Shown here in pieces: positions 43,323-55,887 of a stretch of DNA of 64,000 nucleotides; the stretch's first letter is position 1, and the number at the start of each line of letters is the position of its first letter. The stretch is from Prinia subflava (lineage: Eukaryota > Chordata > Aves > Passeriformes > Cisticolidae). The stretch is from positions 18,247,501-18,311,500 of the forward strand of contig NC_086259.1 of the NCBI RefSeq assembly GCF_021018805.1. Direction: 5' to 3'. Under the pieces are notes generated by a model, which did not search any database, had not been told where the DNA came from, and saw nothing but the letters and a program-made list of their open reading frames with translations. Both the position numbers and the translations under genes were made by a program.

Positions 43323-45383
43323 GAGCAGCACAGGCAGAAAAGGCATCTCCTCCCAATGCCAGGCGTGCAGCACCACCCGAGGACAGGCTTTGGGTGGGGA
43401 GAGGGAGGCCATGGAAATTTTCTCATCTGCAGAGTCATGAAAGCATCTCAGGCGTCTGAGGGCAGCTGGCCAGCTCAGCAGGCTGCGTGTGCCTCTCCAA
43501 AGACACCGGGGAAGTCAGGCTGTCTCAAACTCTTACTGCAAAACAGATGCAGGAGCTGGGTAGCCAGTGCTGGACAATGCTCTCCTTGGGAAGAGCTTCA
43601 TTATCAGCAAACAATCTCTGAGAGTCCAAAGCACTAAATGGGGATTTGTTTGGACGCCGACCATTTTAACGAGAGACACAAAATTAAGAAAACACCCAAG
43701 CTTTCACGAGCTCCAAAGTTTTGTGTCTAGACCAAGAAAAGGACTTTAGGAGCCAACTCTAGCTGATGCTGTGGACAGCTCTGGATGCAGTTCCAGAAAA
43801 TTCTTGTGATCCATTTTTAAGGGGAGTTACTGGAAAAGTGGTCAAGCCCTGTCCCCTTGGCCGTGGGCACGGGGGGGCTTGGAGAGGAGGGTCCCCCCTC
43901 CCCGGGTGTCCTGCACTGACGCAGGAGAGGCTTGTGTGAGGTCTCTGCTCTCCTCTTATATAATCCATGACTTCAGATAAAACTGATGCCAAGTACCCAA
44001 AAAAGGGATGGTGCACTCTCCCTTGCAGCCTCTTCCCGTAATCCGAACATGGAGTTCGGCTGTGGCAGTTCTGCCAGTAAAATCCAGGGGTTTTGTCCCT
44101 TTGCCACAGGTTTAAAATTAGCTGTGTCCCAGCAGGGCCATCCCTGCCAGCCTCAGTGCTCAGTGCTGGAGGGTCAGGGCCTCCAAAAGAGCCCAGCAGC
44201 ACCAGTTTAAACAGTGACCAGAAAAGTTTGTTCAGGGAGGGCTCCCTGGACATTGACAACCAGAGCCTCCGTCAGCTCCTACGTGGAGAAAACACTCAAA
44301 CTTTATAAAAATACCTCCTAAAGTAAATATCAGTGAGTCACAGATACTAAATATTAATATTCGTATGTTGGGAGCAGAATCAGCAGGATCTGTGAGGCAG
44401 GCCTTTTTCATGTGCAATATTACAGAATTGGCTGTGTGTTCCTCTATTTTTTTTTAATTTTTTTTTTTTTTTGTTTTCTTTGTGTGCCAACCTTTCCCAT
44501 TTGGGACTCAGGCTTGGAGCTGCTCCGAGGCCTTGGGTCAGTGAAGCTGGTTGGAGTCTCAGTCCCACGAGGGGAACAATTTCCCTGGCAGGGACCCAGG
44601 CAGGGAGGGCACTGAGCAGTGCTCCTCATCCAAGGGTCAATAGTGGAGCATTCCCAGGGAATCAGAGAGTCTAACTCCATTATTGCAAATTACAGATAAA
44701 TGAGGGGGGTTTTTTTGATTGACTGACCTGTAGGAAAAAAAAATCAACCCCAAACCAACCACGTTACGTAAAATTTATGCAACTACCCAACTCCCCAAAG
44801 CATTTTTGTCTCATTAAGGATTAAAATGGAGTGAAAGCCAATCCTCGCTTCTGTAGCAGGCAGTTCTAAGCAAAAAGTGGCTTTGTTGATCATAATACAG
44901 TAAAAAATAATTTAAAAATATGCTGAGTTTTAAAAAGTGAAATTGCAGTTATTTCAGTAATTTCTTTTCATGTTTGAGTGTGTGGCTTCTTAAAAGCTTG
45001 TTGGAGTTGAAAAGCATTAATGAAAAGCTTTAATTCATTTTGTTGTTGGGTTTTTGTTTATTTTCCCATGGTGTTTCACTGGCATTAGCTGGTTGATGTG
45101 GAGACTGAGATGCTATCTGGGTGAAGAGAGGAGAAAAATTTTTTTGTTGAAATTGAGAAGTAGTATCAGCTGAAAAAACCCAAAGAAGTTCCAGACAGAA
45201 CTGTAAAGGAGAAAGGTGATGGACACCATCAGTTTTGTGCTTGGTCATTGGCAGTAGATGGTCCCTTGCAGCTCTCTGTTTGTAGACCCAGTTTAACCAG
45301 CCCTGTGCTGAGGGCTGCAGTAAATTCTGTGTTTTCATGAACTGCATCCCATCCCTGGGAGCATCTCTGCTCTGGTGGATGAG

Positions 45384-45420
45384 CAAAGGAGCCATTCCCA
45401 GCAAAGGAGCCATTCCCAGG
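45384..45420 (+). repeat. 18-bp tandem duplication
   Basis: GCAAAGGAGCCATTCCCA occurs twice in direct succession. Confidence 0.9.
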
Positions 45421-45675
45421 GCTGCAAACAGAGGGAAATCCCATCCCCACCCACACCTCTGACCCACCAGCCCCCTGGGCACAGTGGTTTTGGCAGATGT
45501 GACTTTCTCATCAAAGCCCCACTTCAGGCTGAGCTCTCCTGTACCTTCTCATTATCTTCTGTGATCTCTGCCTTTAATTAAAGACAGACCTGAGACCCCT
45601 GGGACTTGCACGCCCACTCCTCTTTATGTTTCCCCTCCCTTCCCTGGTGGCAGAGGGGGGCAGGTAGGCCAGGCT

Positions 45676-45757
45676 GGGCACAGGGGACAGTGGTGGCAGC
45701 ACAGTGGGCACACAGGGGACAGTGGGCACAGCACACAGACAGTGTGGGCACAGACTG
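45676..45757 (+). repeat. Imperfect GGGCACAGGGGACAGTG repeat
   Basis: Several variant copies of GGGCACA and GGGGACAGTGG over about 80 bases. Confidence 0.75.
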
Positions 45758-46528
45758 AGCTCAGGGAACCCCCTCACGCCGGTGGAGGGGGAGGTTTATC
45801 CTGGGAGAGAAGAAAATTATTGGAAGAGGAAGCAAAAATTAACCACAGACTCATTTTTAATGAGTGTACTGAGAATTACTGTAGATTTCAACATCTGTTT
45901 TGACTGGACAGGAAGAGAGCATTGCAAAGGGTGCAGGAACACCTTTGAAAAGAAAGGCTCACAAAACCCTGTCAGGATCTCACTCATGGATCTCATAAAC
46001 CAGGGCCTGAGCTGGTCATTGCAGATCTGCTCCCAGTTTGCACAAGAGCCCCAATTCTGCACAAATCAGAGGCTCCAAACCAGCCACGCAGGAAAATTCA
46101 GATTTTTCTGGAGTGGTGGCATCTTTGAGAGGGTGTCTTTGGAGGTGAATGATCTCCCCCACACCAGCAGCAGGACAGGAGATGGCATCAGACCATGGTT
46201 CTGGCTGTCCCCTCTGGCACTGAGAAAAAGGTGTGGCAGTGCCTGCTGTGGGCAAGGGCTGGTAATCCTGGCTCACCAATCTTCTAATTAAAGCCATGAG
46301 CAGCCCTCCCAATTCATTAAAGGATATTGCACAGAAGTTGAAGAAATAGGCAAATGTGTCACAGGAAGCCCAAAGGCTGGAACCACATCCTTGTGTAGTT
46401 CCTCCTCTGGGAAGTGCACGGTGGGATTTTCTGATGGTGATGCACTGATGAATGATGCACAGCACCTCGCTGAACTGAAACTGCCCCTGGGTTTTACTGA
46501 GCTCTGCCTCAGGCCCTTTGCTAATCAA

Positions 46529-46719
46529 AATGTTTCCAGAAAACGTGTTTGGGGCGTGTGGTTTTATTTTTGTTTTGTTTTTGTTCTTGTTTTTGTTTTT
46601 TTTGGTTTTTAGAGCCATGTGAAATCCAAGCTGTGACTACAAAGACTTGATTGCTCATGATGCTGAGTGCTTCATGCCGAGCAGAATCTCTTCCAGTGAG
46701 GGAACCTACAAGGGATCTG
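46529..46719 (+). repeat. Unidentified dispersed repeat, copy A
   Basis: Begins AATGTTTCCAGAAAACGTGT, then a T/G-rich linker of about 50 bases, then AGAGCCATGTGAAATCCAAG to GGAACCTACAAGGGATCTG. The last ~109 bases match copy B at about 92 percent by eye. No tRNA A/B boxes, no TG...CA termini and no convincing target-site duplication are seen. Confidence 0.85.
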
Positions 46720-48478
46720 CTGAAATAGCTGTGGAGAGCTGGTGTGGAGCAATGTCAGGGCAGTGTCACGCATGGATGAAGTGTCTGGCACAAACGATGC
46801 CCTCCGGGCACGGCTGCACCTCTATCCTGAGCATAATTGCCCTCATTAAACCTCATTAGTGCCAATTGAGTCAGAGGGTGATGGGATGGAGTCACATCCT
46901 CTGCTGCAGCCTCATCCCTCTGTGCCACCCCAGCTTTTGGGGTCTGAACGTGTTTCATGGCAGGATTTGCAGGGCAGGAAAGGCTGTTCCCATTCCAAAC
47001 CCAGGCCTGGGATGCACAGCAAACACCACAAGGACATTTCCAAGTAAGCCTGGACTTTGGGGAACAGGATATGGCAGTGGTGGGGCTGATCTGGTGATCT
47101 TTAGTCGCTCTTCTGCCTCACACCAGCTGGGACAGTGGTCCACACCGTTGTCATTGTGACAGGTCTTGGAATTAGTACTTCAGGGACATGGGAATAGATT
47201 AGTGGTAGCTGGTAACAAGACAGGAGGGAATAAAATGACCTTTCATGAAGAGAGACCATTTTTTCATAATATATATACATCAGAAAAGCAAGAAAGGCTC
47301 AAGGGAACATAACAGAGCTACTGCAGTTCTTGACTGTGCCTGGAGCAGACAGGAAAGCCTTTGTGGTGTGCCAGGAGGTGAAATCAGCCACCAAGAAATG
47401 CCTGTCAGCAGGACAGGGCTGCTCCAGGTCAGTGAGTTATGGGTTCTGGACAGGAGGGAGGCTGTGGGACATCTTTCCAATAACGTCAGGGATGTTGCTG
47501 CATTGTTTGCAGCCCCGTTTGGCTGATTCAACATTTCCAGGGCTTGTGCCTCATCACGGTAATGGCAGGAGCTGCTCACATCCTCATCCACCCAGAGGAA
47601 CCAACCTCAACCAGGAGATTTTAGAGCCAAAGAAAGGGACTGAAGCCACAGGAGAGCCAGCCACGTGTTGGAGCCTGCTGGATTTTCCCTCACTCTGCTC
47701 GTGTTGGATCCCTGTGCACAGCCTGACTCACGGCTTTGGGAGAGAGAGGAATCAGTGTTGCCTGCTCAGAAATCCAACTGCTTCCAGTTCACCCAAACCA
47801 CCATGCTGGACTCTCAAGTTCCTTTTGTGGATGATTTCCAGCTAAGATTTCTCATCAGCAGCCATGAAAGGATGCAAACAACAAACAGTTCCACATTTCA
47901 CTCTGCTGCCTTTGTACTCTGCTTCACCCCTATCTTGTCCACTTGCATCAGTCTGAGGTTTATTTTAGGGATGAACATGAGATTGCCTGGAACCTCTCCA
48001 AAAACTTAACTCAGGCCACTCTTTTGATCATGGAGCAGATAAACACAATTCTGTGCTTGACTTTATAAATTATTTGCCCTGAGAAAGCAACTGGGATTTT
48101 GTCCATGGCCAGCAGAGCTTGCAGTATTTCTTTGGATGATGTGGAACAGGGATGCCCGGGCCATTTGAAGGGTTTTTGTGGCTGCTTTAGCAATATTGGT
48201 CTGCAGTGTGGCAGTTTTCTGATCAAATCTTTTTTTGGTGGGAAAGCTGAACTTCTGACATCTGAATTTCGTGGCATTTTAAGCTGGGAGTTGACTTTTC
48301 CTATGGAAAGTTTTAGTTCTCTCGTGGGAAAATGAGAGCGTGGCCAATCTAAATACTAAATAAAGTCACATATTGCTTGAAACAGTTTTTCTGTGCTCAG
48401 TGAAGTGGCCAGTTGCTCTGTGTGGCTCTGTTGCTTTACAGAAAACCCCTCCACCCTGCCCTGTAGTTGTGTCTACAG

Positions 48479-48515
48479 GAAATCTCCTGATTTCTGTCAG
48501 AAATCAGGAGATTTC
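48479..48515 (+). repeat. Near-perfect palindrome, 18-bp arms, 1-nt spacer
   Basis: Left arm GAAATCTCCTGATTTCTG (48479-48496), spacer T, right arm CAGAAATCAGGAGATTTC (48498-48515): every arm base pairs. Confidence 0.95.
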
Positions 48516-50248
48516 TGACATTACATGGTCTGGATTTGGACAGCAGGAACCAAAGGTCTTGGATTGTGCTCTGTACTTCTGATTTCTGAAGAATGTCCTT
48601 ACAGACACAATTTCTCTGCCTTGTGGTAAATATTGAATCTCTCTTTATGCCTTGCAGAATCTGGTTCCAGATATCTGGGAACTAAAATTTGTAGTCTTAC
48701 TTCAACTTCTCTGCCAAATGAATGAGAATCTTGAGGAAAGTTTCATCCCAGAAATTTATTTTTCCCTAATGGAAGCAAACTGGTGTTCTGTGCTGGGTTT
48801 GCAGTAGGGGAACAATCAGGGTTTTCCCACGAGGCTGAAACTGTAAATGGCTTTTTTGGGGTGTGAATGGGACGATCAGCTTTTCAGGCCCTCAGCAGCA
48901 ATACCCGAGGGGGTGTAAATTGGCACAGCCTCACTGCTGCTGCTGGACCTACTTCATGCCTTGGCTGCATCCTCCAAAGCCCCACACTGGTGATGCCAAC
49001 AGAGGGAGATGGGGAAAGTCAAACACACCCCAAAATTCAGGGGCAGCTGGCCTGGAGACAGCCCCACCACTGACCAAGCCTAGAACAGCTCTTGGAGGGG
49101 CTTGCAGGTCCCAGCTGTGAATTGTGACCTTGCTGAGGGTGGTTCCCTGCCACAGATGGAGAGACTGCATGGATGTGGGCAGTGCTGCCCTCTCCCAGGG
49201 AATCACATGGGGCTGGAAACAGAATAATCCTCCCATGGCATTTCTCCGACGTGCCTGGTCACTCCTCTGAGGTGCGTGGTGTAGGCAGAGGCCAGTGTCA
49301 GCAAAGGCATCCCCCTCCCTTTCTAGGGGTTATTTCTAGACCCTTCACAAAGGGAAAAAATGTGATCAAGTACCTGGCTGAAGCACAAATCCAGCTGTTC
49401 TACAGATGTGAAAGGATGGAGAGGACTTTTGGTTCTGTCTCTTTTTAAAACGAAGCAGCTCCTCCCCTTCTTCAGCCTCTTCAGCACTGTCACAGCCTGT
49501 CCCCCCGCAGGGGAAAGAACAAATATCCTCCCCATCCTTCACGGCTGGAAACCCATCTGCCAGAGCTGTGTCTGAGCCTTTGCACATGGAATTACGTTTC
49601 CCAGTCTCAGGGCTCTCTGTGGGTAAAACGATGTGAGCAAAGCATTTATAGCCAGCATCACAACTGTCAATAAAATGAGGAACAATATTTAATAAGAGCA
49701 GTTTAATGGTGAACTTGGCTTTCTTGCTGTTTTCTCAAGCTGAATTTCTGTGGAGAAGTTGTCAAAGTTCAAGGATTTCCTACATGCGTTTGCCCATTGG
49801 ATGAACTCAGCTCTTCCTTTGGCCTTCAGATTTCTTCACTTTTCCTCATGTGCCCAACTGGAGCTGCAGGTAAATTGCACAAGAGGCTTTCTTCAGCTGT
49901 TCTGATGGAAAATTGGTACCTGTCTCGTGTTTTCTGTGCATTTAAAGCTGAAATTGTCCTTTACCCTTTTCTCCTGTTGCAAGACTTTCTGGAAATACGC
50001 TCTATTTTCTCCTCTGTTCTGCTCCCCACGTTGTGATACGCTGGAAGATATTAAACAACAAAACAGCAAAGAGGATATGTTTTGTATTATTTTGTTTATA
50101 AGAACACTCTGGACTGGTAAATAGCTACACCCTTCATAAGTGTTTTCAATTTTCCCTTTGAAATAAGAAACAAGCTGCTTTCAACAAGCAGCTCTTCTTG
50201 GTCAAGGATTCTTCTCATTTTAGGGTACACAGATAATTTAAAAGTCAG

Positions 50249-50437
50249 AATGTTTCCAGAAAACGTGTTTGAAGCACGTGGGATTTTTTTGTTTGGTTGT
50301 TGTTGTAATTGTTGGTGGTGGTTTTTTTAGAGCCACGTGAAATCCAAGCTGTGACTACAAAGACATGACTGTTCATGATGCTGAGTGCTTTGTGCTGAGA
50401 AGAATCTCTTTCAGTGAGGGAACCTACAAGGGATCTG
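50249..50437 (+). repeat. Unidentified dispersed repeat, copy B
   Basis: Same orientation as copy A and about 3.7 kb downstream. It shares AATGTTTCCAGAAAACGTGT, a T/G-rich linker of different sequence, and the 109-base 3' part ending AACCTACAAGGGATCTG. Flanks of the two copies are unrelated. Confidence 0.85.
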
Positions 50438-52102
50438 TAAAAAGACACAGCAACCCCATAAACTCACTTGCAGGAAAAACTTGATTTATTTCTTATTAGT
50501 TCAGCAAAAAGTTTTTTGTGTAACAAAATAGCTTGAGCTGTGTAGGGAAGAGCTGTACCTTCAGACACAAGTCAGTGGCCTGGATTATTCCTTGTAAACA
50601 AATGACTGAACCATGGCACTTCAGTTCTCCTGCTTTGTTGCTCCAAACAGTGTGGCATGATCACAGAAAATCTCTTTTTTCCCAGGCCAAGCTTTATCCC
50701 TGGAGAATTCCTGAGGGCATGCAAGATGCTTGGTCCCTTTTCCCAAGATGGGCACAGACATGGGATTCTCCTTGACTTCACCATGAGATACCCTGAAAAA
50801 TTGGGTCCAAAAGTGAGATGGCCCAGACCCAGCTTATTCTAGTTTGGCCTTGCATCCTCGCCAAGGGTTTTTGGTCTTGCTGAGCTGGGGTGGTTTTCTC
50901 TAAAGGTGCTGTATTGTTCTGGATGTCCAGAGAGTGTTTTTTCAACCCAGTTTAAGGTCACCTTGAGAGTGGCTGGGCTTGGCAGAGCTGATTCTGGGCT
51001 CAGGCCTTGCTGTTGATATCGAGTTTTCGACTGATTACACAAAACATTTTATAGATGAAGCCTGAACAAACCCTTCAATTAAGGTCACAGTAAACAAGAT
51101 TCTAAGGTTCAAGCACTCTGTGGCAAGCAGACTTTTAGGAACTGGTTGTATTAAGATGAACGATTTGATTAGAGAATGAGAAACAGGGCTGGGGAGACAG
51201 GAACCTGACCTCAGCAATAAAATGCACAGAGTTGCTTTTATTCCTCCTTCTTGGAATCCGGTGTACAAAGGTACAATTAAACAACATGGCCAACATTTCA
51301 GCAGGCCAAGGCAAACCATTTGTGCTTTTCCTGACTCTGGGCATCTGCACAGGGCTTTGCTTTGCTTTAAAATTCTGTGAGTTGGACTGGGACCTTGGGA
51401 GGCTGGAGGAGCCCCTGGGGCTGAACTCGGGGCTCTTGGGCTCCTCCAGCTCAGAATCAGCTGCTGGACACCACCAAGCAGCACAGCTGAATTCAGGGAT
51501 ATCTGCAGGCAGGATGTAATTTGGAAGAGCAACCAGGGCAGATAGTCTGGGTCACATTGCTGGAGGCAACTCAAGCTGGAATAGCAGGGAGGAGGAGAGG
51601 GGAGCACAGGAGCAGCCAAACACCCACACGGCCCCAGTGCCAACCTTCACTGCTTTTGCAGGATTTGATTTGTTGTTTCCTTAGAAAACCAGGCTGAGCT
51701 CCCAGCACCAGATCATTTTCAACCTCTCTGTCTGAGAAAGAAAAGGCTTTGTCCCAAAAAGTGAATATTTCCAGTGGCGCTGGAAATGCCAAGTGGTGCT
51801 TGGATTCTCTTTATTCCTCTTTATCTTTCTGCAGGAGGAAGCCTGTCCAGGAGCAGGGTTGGACACTTGGGTGCTGCTGCTGAGGTGAGGATGCAGCTGA
51901 AAGGGATGGGCACAAGGAGTGATAGCATAGGGTTAAAATGTTTCTAAAATCATGAGAATGGTGTACAATAGATTTGGGGGAGGTGGAAAGAGAGGTTGGG
52001 CCTGGTAGGCAAAGGGAGCCAGGGCTGGGTAGGCCCTGGGAATGAATGCTGGGCTTTGTCTTTACTGGATCATGTGAAACTGCACCTGCATAATCATTAT
52101 AT

Positions 52103-52436
52103 GATCACAGAATCACAGAATCACCCCGGGTTGGAAGAAACCTCCAAGATCATAGAGTCCAATCCAAGCCTAACATTTCAACTAAACCATGGCACCAGTG
52201 CCACATTCAGGCTTTATTTACACACACCCAGGGATGGTGACTCCACCACCTCCCTGGGCAGACCATTCCAGTACTTTATTTTATTCTTTCAGTGAAAAAC
52301 TTTTCCCTAATATCCAGTTTATATTTCCCTTGGTGCAGTTTGAGGCTGTGTCCTCTCCTTCTGTCAGTGCTGCCCGGAGAAAGAGGCCGACCCCACTTGA
52401 TACAGCCACACTTCAGGAGGTTATAGAGAGTGATAA
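52103..52436 (-). mobile_element. CR1 LINE 3'-end fragment, antisense (distinct subfamily)
   Basis: ATGATCACAGAATCACAGAA is the antisense of the octamer tail. GGTTGGAAGAAACCTCCAAG, AACCATGGCACCAGTGCCAC, CACCACCTCCCTGGGCAG, GTGCAGTTTGAGGCTGTGTC and GAGAAAGAGGCCGACCCC follow the antisense CR1 consensus. It differs from the other copies here in the central part, so it is another subfamily. Confidence 0.92.
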
Positions 52437-52444
52437 ATGATAAA

Positions 52445-52768
52445 TGATATGATTGTTAAATGTGATGATTGCTTGGTACTTGAATATGATTATTGTTTAA
52501 TCGTAACAAGAATCATGAGAAAGGATGTTTGGGGGTGCCTGATGGAAATTACAAGGATTCATGCTTGGATAAGATCAATGGATACAATAGAACCATAAAG
52601 GTTTAATAATTAATTTGAAGTTGTATAACGAAAAGGGTATAAAAATGTGTCCATCTCGAATCCATGTTAGAGTCAGATTTGGGTCTGCACCCCTGATTCC
52701 CAGAGCTGTTCAATAAAAGCACCTGTATATAACCATATTCCATGATTATGTGTTTCTGAACGCTAACA
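52445..52768 (+). mobile_element. Solo-LTR-like segment of an avian endogenous retrovirus
   Basis: A ~320-base segment directly after the CR1. It has a TATA-like TATAAAAA (52638-52645), AATAAA (52712-52717) about 75 bases further on, and a right end GAACGCTAACA, i.e. the U3-R-U5 layout of an LTR. No gag, pol or env remains beside it, no primer-binding site follows, and no clean target-site duplication is seen; the left end is approximate (a TG occurs at 52445 and at 52454). Confidence 0.6.
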
Positions 52769-54700
52769 GGAGGATGAATCCACACCTGTGCCCGGCAGCC
52801 TTTAACCAAATTTGGATGTTCTGCTCTACAGGATGAGCGTGATTGTCCCAATCCACGTGGTGGAGCTGCAAGGTGAGACCCCCTGAGCCAGCAAATATTT
52901 CCATTTCCTTCCCTCTCCTCCTTCATCCAAGTGTTGAGGCCCTACACTGGAGGTAACACAAGTTGAAGAGACTTAGACAAAATTTAAACATGTGCTTTTT
53001 CACGGGCAGACATTGAGTAATGATTGCACTGGCTCGGGAGAAATGCCCTGGTCTGAAGGCAGCTGCTCAGCTCCAAATCAGCCCGTGTTTGTGGAAGTTT
53101 GATCCATTTTGCAAAGTTTACTTTCTCAAATGAGAAAGAAACAGCCAAAAATATTATGATTTCTACCCAAAACAAGTTGGAATAGGCCAAATAAAATGAC
53201 AATCTCCACTTGGCTGGGAGAAGAGGTGATGCAATTAGCTGATTTTTATTGAGAAATGAGTAGAAAGGTGTGAATTTGATATATAATCCATTTCTGGCCA
53301 GAAATACCATGGCATGGAGAACAGAAAAGATAAATAGCTAAAAGCTTTAGCAAAAATGACCCGTGTCCATAGTCAGATAATGCTCAAATGTAAGACTTAA
53401 GAAATTAAATCATAGGCTAAAATAATTTTCCTTAATTTATTTTCCTTCTGTTTTCTACCAGTTTCAAGTTTCCTTCAAATCTCTCCCATTTGCTGAATTT
53501 TTCAGTGGCAGAAATCTGGCCTGGTCTTTTGCAAGCCAGAACAAAGAGAATGCTTTCAAATATCCCAGACAGATCATTTTCTCTTTGCTGCTCTCCCAAT
53601 GGGGTTAGAAAACACGAGCCGCCTGTGTGAGACCTCTGCTACTGTACAAAGAACCATGGTATTCTCCAGGAGATGACGTATAAAATTCAAAATGAGTAAA
53701 AATTTAAAAATTACAACCTACTGATGCTTTGAAAAAACCCTGTGTCTCTACATCAGCCTCTGCATTTGGGTTTTGGGGTTTGTTTTTGTTTAACCCACGG
53801 GGATCCATGAGGTCACAGGAACCTTAACATCCCTGGAGAACAACAAACATCCCTGGGGACGCCACAAATCTTCTATTGATGGCTGAGAGACCAGAGAAGG
53901 AGCTCAGCCCTTAGCTGAGGAAATTCTGTATTATGGGAGGAACAGGGAGGGTAACCCAGTCTGAACTGGTGCTGAGGGCAGCCACCCCCAGGGTTATGGT
54001 GTTGGGTTTGGCTGTGTGAGAAGCACAGAGGGTTGGGAGGGATCCCACAAACCCCTCCAGGTCCTGTCATCCCCTCTGAAAAGTGGGATTTGTTATCTCC
54101 AGGTGTCAACATTGCTGCTCTTTCTCACTCCCCAAACCCAACAGCTGTCCTGCCTTTATTACAGAGGTGTGGGTTTCATTTCGTGCCTTTATGTTCATTT
54201 TTCAGGCCGTGGTTGACAAATCATCGTGTGTGGCTGACCCAGCCAAGCTCCTCCTCTCTCCATGGCCGTGTTTTCCATCTGTTCTGGCTACTCCACCTAT
54301 TTTTGAAGGTATACCAACAAACTCCCCCTGGCTCTGACCTCCCAGCAGTGCAGCACTCACCTCTTTCATTAATCAGCCTTGCCTCATTAGCTCGGTTTAG
54401 TGGCACTTTTGTCCTTTTTTCTCTCTTTCACTGGTGGAGAAATGTCTGCAAAATATTTGGGTTACCTGTGGCAAAGCGTGAAACGTCACTCAGGATGGAG
54501 CCCAAGCTGGCAGTGCTGCCTCAGAGGACTTTGGAATGCCATTCCTTGTATAAAAACCAGACTTGTCTGAGGTCACCAGAGGTGACCCTGAGAGTTATCT
54601 TATACTGGGGAAGCTTCTTGCTTTTATTTTAGTTTATTTTGTGTGCTCCTGGGGCTGTTTCTGGTGTCATGGCACTGGAGTCCCCTCGGAGCAGAAGTGC

Positions 54701-54733
54701 TGGGTGCACTGGTGGCACTGGTGGCACTGGTGG
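54701..54733 (+). repeat. TGGTGGCAC 9-bp tandem repeat
   Basis: About 3.5 copies of CACTGGTGG. Confidence 0.85.
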
Positions 54734-55826
54734 GGTTGAGTGTGTGGCTGCAGAGCTGTGCTGACAGAGGAACTTGTAGAGAGCTTGCCTGAAAGTCTTT
54801 TTCCCACTTGGCAGCTGAACAGAGCAAACACACACAAAACATCATTTTCCTGAAGGTTAGAGCTGATCCATCCACCACAGGCTGGGAAAAATGAGAAAAA
54901 ACCCATTGTCCTGGATGTTTCTCTGTCTTAAGCCTGGAGAACTGATATAATTTATTTCCCGTATCATTTCTTGACCAAACCGAGCTCTGCACTAGATTTT
55001 ATCATTTCCTCATACAATAATAACCAAATCTTTTCAATTAGAGGACATTCCTCTACCAGTGCAGCCGACATCCTGTTTTGCCTTCCGTGCTGCAGCTGCA
55101 CATGGAGTATAAAAGCTTGGGGAATATTTCCTACAATCTCCTAAATCTCCAGTTTGATTTTCTAGCTGCAGCCTCTCTCAGCTGTTACAGCTCCTCCCAT
55201 TTGGGATGGATTGCTCCAGGAAACGTTGCCCGGCGTGGTTGCACATCACAGAGCAAAACCTTGATTATTTGCATCCTATCTAGGACAGCAGAGCTTGGAA
55301 TGTCCCCCCAGGTTTGCCTGGCACTGCGGGAGTGCAGGTGTGCAGGAATTCTGCTGCCACAAAGCTCAGGCAGAGCAGGAGACAGATATGGGTGATTTTG
55401 GGTGAGATTTGTGCCTCGCACAAAGGATCCATTGGAGGATGTTGAGGTCACTGGTGGGGTTTTGGGGGTGATGCCTCAGGTTTTGTCTTCCCTGTATTTC
55501 AGGCTCTGTGCTGCCCAGGGTGCAGCTCTGAGCTCACAGTCAGGGTCACTCAGCTCTGCACACAGCAGGGACACAAAACAAATCCTTCTCCTGCTGCACA
55601 CCAAGGACAACTTTCAGCCCCAAAGCACAAACAAGGGTGGCTGGAGGGAGGAACAAGAAGGATGGGACCTCACAGCCTGGGGCTGGAACTGGACAATTAA
55701 ACCCCAACGTGCAAATGGACCAAAACTTATAAAAATGTAAGTTCTCATGACTGGCCAGCCATTTTGTGACCATTTTGGGTCCATTTTTTGACCAAAGATG
55801 TGTTGTTAATGTGTTTTTTCTGCATA

Positions 55827-55887
55827 TAATTTATTTATATATTTGTAATTTATTTATATATATCTAATTTATATATATATATATTTG
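55827..55887 (+). repeat. AT-rich low-complexity / (TA)n tract
   Basis: Repeated TTTATTTATATAT-type sequence ending in about ten TA units. Confidence 0.85.

Noticed and set aside
46529..50437. The two ~190-bp copies as LTRs of one retroelement
   Set aside because: They lack TG...CA ends, and no primer-binding site, polypurine tract or pol-like frame lies between them.
51035..51643. 202-codon minus-strand open frame
   Set aside because: Low-complexity Pro/Ser/Leu composition with no family resemblance; a chance frame in GC-richer DNA.
54033..54632. 199-codon plus-strand open frame
   Set aside because: No domain recognised; overlapping frames on both strands are equally open.
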